Positions 1 through 6,184 of a stretch of 8,054 nt of DNA are shown here, piece by piece. The position numbers were made by a program, and so were the translations under genes. The DNA is from Pyrinomonadaceae bacterium (GTDB lineage Bacteria > Acidobacteriota > Blastocatellia > Pyrinomonadales > Pyrinomonadaceae), in the NCBI GenBank assembly GCA_025929655.1, contig JAICPV010000081.1:1-8054 (forward strand). Reading direction: 5' to 3'. Under the pieces are notes generated by a model, which was given only the letters and a program-made list of their open reading frames with translations, was not told the DNA's origin and searched no databases. Position 1 is the first letter of the stretch. Each line of letters opens with the position of its first letter.

Positions 1-1154
1 AAATGCACTTCGTCAGGTCCGTCGGCAATGCGGAGTGATCGAGCGGTGAGCCAAAATGTCGGCAGCGGCGTGTCCTGGCACAAACCTGCACCGCCGTGCA
101 CCTGCATGGCGCGATCGATGATCTTTAAGGTCATTTTCGGAACGACGGCCTTGATCATCGCGATCTCTTTGCGGGCCGCCTTGTTCCCTTGCGTGTCCAT
201 CAACCACGCCGTTTGCAAAACCAGAAGCCTTGCCTGGTCAATGGCGCACCTAGCCTCGGCGATCCAATAGCGGATCACACCTTGATCGATCAGGGGCTTC
301 CCGAACGCTTCTCGTGAACGCGCGCGGTCCTTCATCATTTCGAGCGAACGCTCAGCAACGCCGATCAGGCGCATACAGTGGTGGACGCGGCCTGGTCCCA
401 GCCTGCCTTGAGCGATCTCGAATCCTCGGCCTTCGCCTAGCAGCAAATTCGATTTCGGGACCCGAACATCTGTAAAAGAAATCTCAGCATGGCCGTTCGG
501 CGCATCGTCGAAACCCATCACGTTCAATAGTCGTTCGACCTTCACGCCCGGCGTATCCATCGGCACGAGGATCATCGACTGCTGCAGATGTTTCGCCGCC
601 GTCTCGTCCGTCTTTCCCATGAAGATCGCGACCTTACAACAGGGATCGCCGCCGCCAGTCGACCACCATTTGCGGCCGTTGATGACATACTCGTCGCCGT
701 CGGCTTTTATCGACGCTCGGATATTCGTCGCATCGCTCGAAGCGACATCCGGCTCGGTCATTGCAAAACATGACCGAATTTCGCCGTCGAGCAGCGGCTT
801 CAGCCATCTTTCCTTTTGCTCCTCGGTTCCGTAAAGATGCAGCACTTCCATATTGCCGGTATCGGGGGCCGAACAGTTGAACACCTCGCTCGCCCACGTA
901 ACGCGGCCCATTATCTCTGCAAGCGGCGCATATTCGAGATTGGTAAGCCCTGAGATGTCCGTTAAGAAAAGATTCCACAAACCTGCCGCTTTCGCTTTTC
1001 GTTTCAAATCGTCGATGAGCTTTAATGGCCGCCAGCGGTCATCGGAATTGACCTCCTGATCAAAGCTCGGTTCGTTTGGGTAGATTTCGGTTTCCATGAA
1101 AGTGAGCACGCGTTTCTGAAGATCGCTCACCCTTGAGGAATGCTGAAAATTCAT
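1..1154 (-). CDS. Acyl-CoA dehydrogenase, ACAD10/ACAD11 type (3' end outside the window)
   Basis: FAD-dependent acyl-CoA dehydrogenase. I translated the minus strand from ATG 1154: 384 codons stay open to the window edge with no stop or frameshift, so only the last few tens of residues are missing. The start MNFQHSSRVSDLQKR and the following FMETEIYPNE are typical of this subfamily and support the ATG, although no Shine-Dalgarno is visible. Further landmarks are FAMTEPDVASSDATN (about 130-144, flavin/substrate loop), GRKWWSTGG (160-168), AFGKPLIDQG (283-292), QVHGGAG (351-357) and RIADGPDEVH (375-384). In the last motif Asp378 stands where medium-chain dehydrogenases have the catalytic Glu (MCAD Glu376); I believe this is usual in ACAD10/11 relatives. 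The phosphotransferase at 1923-3008 matches the N-terminal half of animal ACAD10/11, so this gene probably acts with it on 4-hydroxyacyl-CoA substrates. That role is inferred from context; the family assignment is firm. Confidence 0.93.
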   Translation of the reverse strand, partial: MNFQHSSRVSDLQKRVLTFMETEIYPNEPSFDQEVNSDDRWRPLKLIDDLKRKAKAAGLWNLFLTDISGLTNLEYAPLAEIMGRVTWASEVFNCSAPDTGNMEVLHLYGTEEQKERWLKPLLDGEIRSCFAMTEPDVASSDATNIRASIKADGDEYVINGRKWWSTGGGDPCCKVAIFMGKTDETAAKHLQQSMILVPMDTPGVKVERLLNVMGFDDAPNGHAEISFTDVRVPKSNLLLGEGRGFEIAQGRLGPGRVHHCMRLIGVAERSLEMMKDRARSREAFGKPLIDQGVIRYWIAEARCAIDQARLLVLQTAWLMDTQGNKAARKEIAMIKAVVPKMTLKIIDRAMQVHGGAGLCQDTPLPTFWLTARSLRIADGPDEVH

Positions 1155-1213
1155 GGCAATCAAGATAACACAATTGACTGGCAGTGATATTCATGACGTC
1201 TTTGACATTCGAA

Positions 1214-1241
1214 TTGACATTACTACGGATGATATTAGAAT
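1214..1241 (+). promoter_or_regulatory. Sigma70-type promoter for the secreted-protein gene
   Basis: A perfect -35 box TTGACA (1214-1219), a 16-bp spacer and a -10 box TAGAAT (1236-1241, one mismatch to TATAAT) face right. Transcription would start near 1248, giving a leader of about 40 nt before ATG 1290. A second TTGACA at 1202-1207 is too far from this -10 to pair with it. The prediction rests on consensus matching only. Confidence 0.6.
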
Positions 1242-1276
1242 GGCTTGAACCAACAAACTGAAATTGAAGTGGATCT

Positions 1277-1280
1277 GGAG
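1277..1280 (+). promoter_or_regulatory. Ribosome binding site deciding the start at 1290
   Basis: GGAG sits 9 nt before ATG 1290. The in-frame upstream alternative, TTG at 1245, has no such site and lies at or before the predicted transcription start, so the ATG is preferred. Confidence 0.6.
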
Positions 1281-1289
1281 AACGGTCAA

Positions 1290-1856
1290 ATGAAATATTG
1301 GATTACCCCGCTCAGAGCAACTTTTCTGATCGTCACGGTTGTTGTCCTCAACTTTTTTGCGAGTGCCCAGACACAAGATCCCGACGCGGCGACTCCAATA
1401 GTAATGAAGGCCGGTCGCAGCGTGATCATGGGAACTTGGGCCTGGAACATCGAGAGTAACAAGCTTGATCGGTCCGAGGAAACGGATCTTTGGTGGGAAC
1501 AGATCGACGACGTCCGACAGCGCCTCGTGCCCAGGGGCGGAGCCAAACTTGCAATACTGCGAACAAAGGACTATGAATCTGTGACACTGGATGACCTCTC
1601 AAACGCGAAACTGGCTGTTCGCGGGATCGATGGTGATCTACTTGAAAAGGGCACTGTCCTCGCGATCCGCACAATGGAAGGCAACTATGCCAAAGTCCGA
1701 ATTGTCGGTTACCGCGAGTCGCATGACGTTTCATTTGCCGAAGCGAAATCCGGTCAGCGGAGATGGCTGGCCGGCTTACTTGCCCGTCCGAATCGGCCAA
1801 ATTACCACCTCGAGGTCGAATGGGTGCTGTATCCACAATCAAAGAAGAATCTCTGA
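1290..1856 (+). CDS. Secreted protein of unknown function (188 aa)
   Basis: Not recognised as a named family. From ATG 1290 the protein begins with a typical signal peptide: basic MKYWITPLR, a hydrophobic stretch (FLIVTVVVLNFF), then ASAQ as a likely cleavage site near residue 27. The mature part of about 160 residues is soluble-looking and rich in Trp and charged residues. Short motifs are GTWAWNIES, ETDLWWEQIDDV and RLVPRGGAKLAIL, then GTVLAIRTMEGNYAKVRI, a beta-rich segment near the C-terminus. It has a single Lys/Arg-rich patch (SGQRRWLAGLLARPNRPN) and no Cys pair. The open frame could extend to TTG 1245 (203 aa), but that would put a charged tail before the signal peptide. It lies 66 bp upstream of the phosphotransferase on the same strand and may share its transcript, though nothing in the protein suggests a role in that pathway. 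It is probably periplasmic or extracellular. Confidence 0.8.
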   Translation: MKYWITPLRATFLIVTVVVLNFFASAQTQDPDAATPIVMKAGRSVIMGTWAWNIESNKLDRSEETDLWWEQIDDVRQRLVPRGGAKLAILRTKDYESVTLDDLSNAKLAVRGIDGDLLEKGTVLAIRTMEGNYAKVRIVGYRESHDVSFAEAKSGQRRWLAGLLARPNRPNYHLEVEWVLYPQSKKNL

Positions 1857-1863
1857 GCCTTAT

Positions 1864-1892
1864 CTGCGACCGATTGATCACATGGGTCGCAG
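1864..1892 (+). other. Perfect 8-bp inverted repeat between two co-directional genes
   Basis: CTGCGACC (1864-1871) and GGTCGCAG (1885-1892) can form an 8-bp, GC-rich stem with a 13-nt loop, starting just after the stop codon at 1856. No U-tract follows (the next bases are GCGCCGAC), so it is not a standard intrinsic terminator. It could protect the 3' end of the upstream message, attenuate the downstream gene, or be chance. Confidence 0.4.
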
Positions 1893-1922
1893 GCGCCGAC
1901 GACGCGGTAACCATGTCGACGT

Positions 1923-3008
1923 ATGAGTGAAACAATTGGCGTTCGACCGGGAGAGGAAGTCGATGCGAACGCGTTGGCAGCCTACCTTCGAGACCGTTTT
2001 GAAAACAATGAGGCGATCGAGATAGCCCAATTTCCTGCCGGGAGCTCTAACCTTACTTACCGCATCCGAATGCACGACGAAGAGTTTGTGCTTCGACGAC
2101 CGCCGTTCGGTAACACTGTCAAAACCGCACACGACATCCGGCGTGAATTCGATGTACTTTCGAAGCTTTCACGCGTTTATCCGCTTGCACCGAAACCCAT
2201 TCTGTTTTGCGAAGATGCATCCATTATAGGCTCCGAGTTCTATCTAATGGAGCGTCGCCACGGTTTGGTGCTACGAGGTGCGATCCCGGAAGTCTACGTG
2301 ATCGCGAAAAGCGCCCCTCCTTACGAAGGAGGGGTGGTTTTCTACGATCAAATCCAGGTGTGCCAAAGCTTCATCAGAATCCTCACGCATCTACATTCGA
2401 TCGACTACATGGCCGCCGGCCTCGCCGATCTCGGTAAACCGGACGGCTACAACCGCCGTCAGGTCGAGGGCTGGACGAGACGATATTTCGCTGCGAAAAC
2501 TCACGAGCATTCCGAGGTTGAATCTGCGATCGAATGGCTTAACGCAAACATCCCGGCGGAGTTTGGTGCATCGATCATCCACAACGATTACAAGTTCGAC
2601 AACGTTATGCTTGATCCAAATGATCTGACCAGGATCACGGCAGTCTTGGATTGGGAAATGGTAACGGTCGGCGATCCTCTTATGGACCTAGGAACGACAC
2701 TGGGCTATTGGATGTCGAGGGATGCGGGCGAAGAAATGCTCTCGATGCCTTTCAATCCGCGAGTACTGATGGAAAACATTTCGCGGCAAGAGCTCGTTGA
2801 TATGTATTCCGAGGCATCCGGCCGCGAACTGCCGGACATGCTGTTCTATTACGTTTTCGGCACGTTCAAGATCGCCGCGATCGCACAGCAGATCTATGCC
2901 AGACACACGAAGGGTTTTACGACCGACCAACGGTTCGCGAATTTCGATCGATTCGTTTCCGCGCTCGGACGGATTGCCACGTTGGCGATCGGTCGAGGAA
3001 CGATCTAG
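1923..3008 (+). CDS. Phosphotransferase, ACAD10/ACAD11 N-terminal-domain type (APH fold)
   Basis: Kinase-like protein of the aminoglycoside phosphotransferase (APH) superfamily, 361 aa. Visible landmarks are FPAGSSNLTYRI (37-48, nucleotide loop), FVLRRPP (55-61, usual in ACAD10/11-like members), the catalytic loop IIHNDYKFDNVML (218-230; Asp222 as base, Asn227 as metal ligand) and VLDWEMVTVGDPLMDLG (241-257; Asp243 as the DFG-type metal ligand). LRGAIP (118-122 region) and LHSIDY (157-162) are also typical of the family. Animal ACAD10/11 and the bacterial levulinate-pathway kinase LvaA carry this domain and phosphorylate the 4-hydroxyl of hydroxyacyl-CoAs; the divergent dehydrogenase at 1-1154 supplies the partner domain. 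Residues 126-141 come from an in-frame 48-bp palindromic insertion between two conserved segments; without it the protein would be 345 aa and read smoothly as EVYDQIQVCQSF. All catalytic motifs are intact, so activity is plausible. ATG 1923 has no clear Shine-Dalgarno. The exact substrate is inferred. Confidence 0.9.
   Translation: MSETIGVRPGEEVDANALAAYLRDRFENNEAIEIAQFPAGSSNLTYRIRMHDEEFVLRRPPFGNTVKTAHDIRREFDVLSKLSRVYPLAPKPILFCEDASIIGSEFYLMERRHGLVLRGAIPEVYVIAKSAPPYEGGVVFYDQIQVCQSFIRILTHLHSIDYMAAGLADLGKPDGYNRRQVEGWTRRYFAAKTHEHSEVESAIEWLNANIPAEFGASIIHNDYKFDNVMLDPNDLTRITAVLDWEMVTVGDPLMDLGTTLGYWMSRDAGEEMLSMPFNPRVLMENISRQELVDMYSEASGRELPDMLFYYVFGTFKIAAIAQQIYARHTKGFTTDQRFANFDRFVSALGRIATLAIGRGTI
2299..2346 (+). 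repeat. In-frame 48-bp palindromic insertion inside the phosphotransferase gene
   Basis: The core is a perfect 9-bp inverted repeat, CCCCTCCTT (2314-2322), ACG loop, AAGGAGGGG (2326-2334). It extends outward through C-G and G-T pairs, a G-G mismatch and AAAA/TTTT flanks (2307-2310 and 2338-2341). The hexamer TCTACG occurs at 2293-2298 and again at 2341-2346, like a target-site duplication. The copies are 48 bp apart, so the insert adds exactly 16 codons and keeps frame. This has the form of a miniature palindromic element (REP-like, or like the coding-sequence palindromic elements of Rickettsia). Its mobility is inferred; only one copy lies in this window. Confidence 0.65.
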
Positions 3009-3015
3009 AGGTCCG

Positions 3016-4803
3016 TCACCGTGCGTTCACCCACGCGTCGCGCAGACGAATCTGTTTTGGATTTGCACTCGCAATCTCTGTTATTCGAACAGTTGGGATT
3101 TCGAACGGCCTGATCGGCACCTCGAATGTTTTGATCTCGCCGTCCCGGTTTACCACCAGCTTGCCTGTTTCGCCGACCTTCAGGGTCCGAAGCCAGTTCC
3201 GAAACTCTTGCCAAGTCGTTACCGGCTTTCCGTCGGCAGAGACCGTTTTGTCTCCGGTTCGCAGCCCGGCCATCGCCCACGTACTGCGAGAATTGCCTAC
3301 ACGCAATTTCATTTCGCCTTCCGAAGCGACCGGCCCGATGCGCAGATCGACCGACGGATTCCCGTCGTTGTCGAGTGCGGTCGCCCATTTCACTTCCGGT
3401 TTCAGTCCGATCAGCGATAGGTAGCGGTCCAGATCGATCTTGTTCGCGGAATAAATATAGGTTTTGAAAAATCCCCGAACGTCGCAGCGGCAAACTTCTG
3501 CTATCGTTCGCTCGAGATCAGAATTATCGATCCCGTGGCCAGAATCGAACCTGGACGCCAGTGACTGCATAACATTATCGACATTGTTGACGCCGTTCGT
3601 CGCATCGCGAATCATGAGGTCGAGCATCGTAACTAGCACCTCGCCCTGTAGATGAGTGCCCGCCCATTCGCTGGTCAGAAGTTCCGGGTGCGAATCTCCG
3701 CGGCTGACGAGTTCCGCAGAAAGCGTCGAATAACCGGGTGCGGACAGATAGCGAGCGATCAGCGATTCGAGCCTCTGCACTCGAGAGCGGCGCGTCGGAT
3801 CTAACCCGGCTCTTCTTATCAGCAGATCGGCGAAAAAGATCGTCGCACCCTCGCTCCACCAGAGTACGGCGGTCGGCTCAGCAAACTTGTATCGCAAACC
3901 GATCCGCTCCTTCGGCCGGACGTCCATCAAGTTCCAGACATGAACATATTCATGGCCGATGGTTTCGAAAACATCGCTTAGCTCTCTCGCCATGCCGATG
4001 TTGACGGAGGTCGCATGCTCGAGCGCGGCCTGCCCGCCGTTTTCGAGCAGAAACGCGTATCGAGGATAGGGCGGATCTCCGAACGCTTTGATCGCCTGGT
4101 TGGTTAGTTTTTGTATGCCTTCGACTATCGGCGCGGCGTCAACCGGCTTTGCATCGGCGTGCGACCAGATCGCTACTGTATGCGGTTTACCGCCAGCATC
4201 GAATTTCCATTCTTTGAAGTCTCCGATCATTATGGGGGAATCGAGCAGCAGTTCGACAGAACCTTTAAAACTTCTTGGATCTTCGGTCGGTTCCAGTCCA
4301 GAAATTGACCTCCAGCCGTTAGGCAGATCCAAAGTCAAAAATGCGTCGTACTTCTCACTTCCGACGACATACATCAGCGTGTGGAGATCACCGACCATCC
4401 CTCCGGTGGGGGTGAGATGCGGTTTCCACGCCTGCTTCCATTGTCGCTCTTCAGGTGCGAGCCGAATTTTGTATCGCACGATCAATTCATCGCGAACGCC
4501 TTCGATCGACCATACCGCGTCTTCGGGCTTTGTTACCGATAACCTCCGTTCGCCCGAAACTGCAGAGAGATCTTCAACGTATCGAAAGTACTTATCGTCG
4601 TACTCCGGATGCGCGGCCATCGCCAGACGAACGTTGCGTTTGTCGCTATGTATCCGGATCTCAACGCCTATCCGCGAAAGGTCTTTTTGATCTACGATGA
4701 TCTTGTAGTGCGGTGAATGAGCCGCGCCTGCGAAGCTATACGCGGAAAATGCACCGAGCGATAAAGCGAACAGGAGCGGGAAGAATAGTTTTCGTTTGTT
4801 CAT
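3016..4803 (-). CDS. Secreted M61-family metallopeptidase with C-terminal PDZ domain
   Basis: Zinc aminopeptidase-like protein of peptidase family M61 (glycyl aminopeptidase type), 595 aa. An N-terminal signal peptide (MNKRKLFFPLLFALSLGAFS, cleavage likely near SFA-GA at 25) sends it to the periplasm or outside. A beta-rich N-terminal region (about 30-200) precedes the catalytic domain. The domain has GGQAALEHATS (256-266, the M61 GG-LEH-S signature), the zinc motif HEYVH at 284-288 followed by VWN, and SEG with Glu318 as the third zinc ligand, 30 residues on. Residues about 480-565 form a PDZ-like domain (GLRTGDKTVSADGKPV, then a strand KLVVNRDGE), common in M61 proteins and probably used to bind substrate C-termini. 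All expected catalytic residues are present. The gene follows preA on the same strand but sits behind a terminator, so it probably has its own promoter, which I could not identify. It ends 7 bp from the convergent phosphotransferase stop. No Shine-Dalgarno is evident. The natural substrate is unknown. Confidence 0.92.
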   Translation of the reverse strand: MNKRKLFFPLLFALSLGAFSAYSFAGAAHSPHYKIIVDQKDLSRIGVEIRIHSDKRNVRLAMAAHPEYDDKYFRYVEDLSAVSGERRLSVTKPEDAVWSIEGVRDELIVRYKIRLAPEERQWKQAWKPHLTPTGGMVGDLHTLMYVVGSEKYDAFLTLDLPNGWRSISGLEPTEDPRSFKGSVELLLDSPIMIGDFKEWKFDAGGKPHTVAIWSHADAKPVDAAPIVEGIQKLTNQAIKAFGDPPYPRYAFLLENGGQAALEHATSVNIGMARELSDVFETIGHEYVHVWNLMDVRPKERIGLRYKFAEPTAVLWWSEGATIFFADLLIRRAGLDPTRRSRVQRLESLIARYLSAPGYSTLSAELVSRGDSHPELLTSEWAGTHLQGEVLVTMLDLMIRDATNGVNNVDNVMQSLASRFDSGHGIDNSDLERTIAEVCRCDVRGFFKTYIYSANKIDLDRYLSLIGLKPEVKWATALDNDGNPSVDLRIGPVASEGEMKLRVGNSRSTWAMAGLRTGDKTVSADGKPVTTWQEFRNWLRTLKVGETGKLVVNRDGEIKTFEVPIRPFEIPTVRITEIASANPKQIRLRDAWVNAR

Positions 4804-4845
4804 TTTCGGAGATATGACGCAGGTTCAACGACTTTTCTTCCATTT

Positions 4846-4876
4846 AAAAAAAGAGAGGCTGTCTGGATCGACAGCC
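4846..4876 (-). terminator. Intrinsic terminator after preA
   Basis: Read on the minus strand: stem GGCTGTC (4876-4870), 6-nt loop, GACAGCC (4863-4857), then TCTC and seven T residues (4852-4846). The stem begins 23 bases after the preA stop codon. A perfect 7-bp GC-rich stem plus U-tract is a textbook rho-independent terminator, and it separates preA from the M61 gene. Confidence 0.9.
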
Positions 4877-4899
4877 ATTCAGTTGCATTCAGTCCGAAT

Positions 4900-6147
4900 C
4901 TAACTCGATCCGGTTCGCTGTCGCCAGCTTTGCGGCGGCCCGCCCGCATCGACGCGGTGCATCGTGATCGCACCGGGTGCGGGACAAACCAGCGCGCATA
5001 GATTGCAGCCCACACATTCTTCTTCGACGACGAAGGGATAGCGCTTGCCGTCCACTTCTTCGAAAGTAAAGCTCTGGTGCGCGCCGTCTTCACAGGCGAC
5101 GTAACAAAGATTGCAGCGAATACAGTGTTCTTTATTGACGTGCGCCTTGACGTCGTAGTTGAGGTCGAGATTTCCCCAATCGGTCACGCGGCTTACCGAT
5201 TGCCCGATGATATTGTTAACACTGGCAAAACCCTTGTCGTCAAGATAGTTGTTAAGCCCGTCGATCATGTCCTCGACGATCCGATAACCGTAATGCATTA
5301 CCGCCGTGCATACCTGAACGCTCGCAGCGCCGAGCAGCATAAACTCGACCGCGTCGCGCCATGTGTTGATGCCGCCTATGCCCGAGATCGGAATGGTAAA
5401 TTCCTCATCGCGTGCGAGTTCGCTCACCATATTGAGCGCGATCGGTTTCACCGCCGGGCCGCAATAGCCGCCGTGTGCGGCCATTCCGTTGACGTTCGGG
5501 TACGGAACCATCGTGTCGACATCGACGCCTATCACCGAGTTGATCGTGTTGATCAGCGATACGGCATCGGCTCCGCCTTTTTGCGCGGCTTTCCCTGGCG
5601 GCAAAATATTTGTCACATTTGGCGTGAGCTTCACGATAACCGGCAGGTCCGAAACCTCTTTTACCCATTCCGTGACCATGCAGGTGTATTCGGGCACTTG
5701 ACCCATCGCGGCGCCCATACCGCGTTCGCTCATCCCGTGCGGGCAGCCGAAGTTCAATTCAAATCCATCGGCGCCTGTATCCTGCGAACGCTTCACGATA
5801 TCGTGCCAGGCCTCTCGTTTCGATTCGACCATTAACGAGACGATCACGGCGTGGTTCGGATACTTTTTCTTGCACTCATAGATCTCTTTGAGATTCACGT
5901 CGAGCGGCCGATCGGTGATCAGTTCGATATTGTTCAGCCCGATCATTCGCAGCGATCCCTGGTCGATCGATGCCAGCCGCGATGACACATTCACGATCGG
6001 CTCGCCAAGTGTTTTCCACACCGCCCCGCCCCAACCGGCGTCAAACGCCCGCTCCACCATAGACCCCATATTCGTCGGCGGAGCGCTGGCGAGCCAGAAT
6101 GGATTTGGGGATTTGATCCCTGCGAAATTGACACTAAGATCTGCCAT
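4900..6147 (-). CDS. preA: Dihydropyrimidine dehydrogenase subunit PreA (NAD-dependent type)
   Basis: Cytoplasmic flavin and iron-sulfur subunit that reduces uracil or thymine to the 5,6-dihydro form, the first step of reductive pyrimidine breakdown. It is 415 aa, normal for bacterial PreA. The N-terminal TIM barrel is of the dihydroorotate-dehydrogenase class (PNPFWLASAPP at 14-24, GWGGAVWKTLG at 38-48, FELNFGCPHGMSERG at 129-143, VIVKLTPN at 170-177, ISGIGGI at 254-260 for FMN phosphate binding). A C-terminal ferredoxin module has two 4Fe-4S motifs (Cys 342, 345, 348, 352 and Cys 378, 381, 384, 388). In mammalian DPD the loop after GMG carries the acid-catalyst Cys671; here the same spot (GMGAAMGQ) has Met148. 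As far as I recall, bacterial PreA proteins often lack Cys there, so this is probably subfamily-normal. The partner PreT, which passes electrons from NAD(P)H, is not in the window. The start ATG 6147 lies 37 bp after the propeller gene, with no Shine-Dalgarno; a strong terminator follows the stop. Confidence 0.94.
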   Translation of the reverse strand: MADLSVNFAGIKSPNPFWLASAPPTNMGSMVERAFDAGWGGAVWKTLGEPIVNVSSRLASIDQGSLRMIGLNNIELITDRPLDVNLKEIYECKKKYPNHAVIVSLMVESKREAWHDIVKRSQDTGADGFELNFGCPHGMSERGMGAAMGQVPEYTCMVTEWVKEVSDLPVIVKLTPNVTNILPPGKAAQKGGADAVSLINTINSVIGVDVDTMVPYPNVNGMAAHGGYCGPAVKPIALNMVSELARDEEFTIPISGIGGINTWRDAVEFMLLGAASVQVCTAVMHYGYRIVEDMIDGLNNYLDDKGFASVNNIIGQSVSRVTDWGNLDLNYDVKAHVNKEHCIRCNLCYVACEDGAHQSFTFEEVDGKRYPFVVEEECVGCNLCALVCPAPGAITMHRVDAGGPPQSWRQRTGSS

Positions 6148-6184
6148 AGTTGTGTTATTGCGGACTTAGGCGATGACGCACCTT

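Larger units (their letters stand above)
1155..1289. promoter_or_regulatory. Divergent intergenic region between the dehydrogenase and secreted-protein genes
   Basis: This 135-bp region holds the starts of two divergent transcripts. On the plus strand it has a strong promoter-like pair (see the separate entry) and an 8-bp direct repeat, TTGACATT, at 1202-1209 and 1214-1221. The repeats are one helical turn apart (12-bp period). A third related AATTGAC lies at 1172-1178. On the minus strand the dehydrogenase has no convincing -35/-10 pair and no Shine-Dalgarno; the best -10 candidate is TATCTT ending about 8 bases before its ATG. The repeated motif could be a regulator site shared by both genes, or simply two overlapping -35 elements. 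Confidence 0.5.

Noticed and set aside
1245..1289. TTG at 1245 as the start of the secreted protein
   Set aside because: It would place 15 mostly polar residues before a proper signal peptide, has no Shine-Dalgarno and lies at or before the predicted transcription start; ATG 1290 has GGAG at correct spacing.
2307..2341. Hairpin plus TTTT as a genuine terminator
   Set aside because: It lies in the middle of an intact coding sequence with conserved catalytic motifs downstream; a palindromic insertion explains it better, although some premature termination cannot be excluded.
2797..3420. Plus-strand open frame bridging the phosphotransferase end and the M61 gene
   Set aside because: It overlaps two firmly identified genes in other frames, has low-complexity Arg/Ser/Pro content and no domain.
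4088..4690. 200-codon plus-strand open frame opposite the M61 gene
   Set aside because: It is antisense to conserved M61 sequence, Ser/Arg-rich and without motifs or ribosome binding site.
5077..5835. Long plus-strand open frame (252 codons) opposite preA
   Set aside because: It is entirely antisense to a well-conserved PreA, is Arg/His/Val/Asp-rich with no recognisable domain, and has no start signals; it is a by-product of codon bias.
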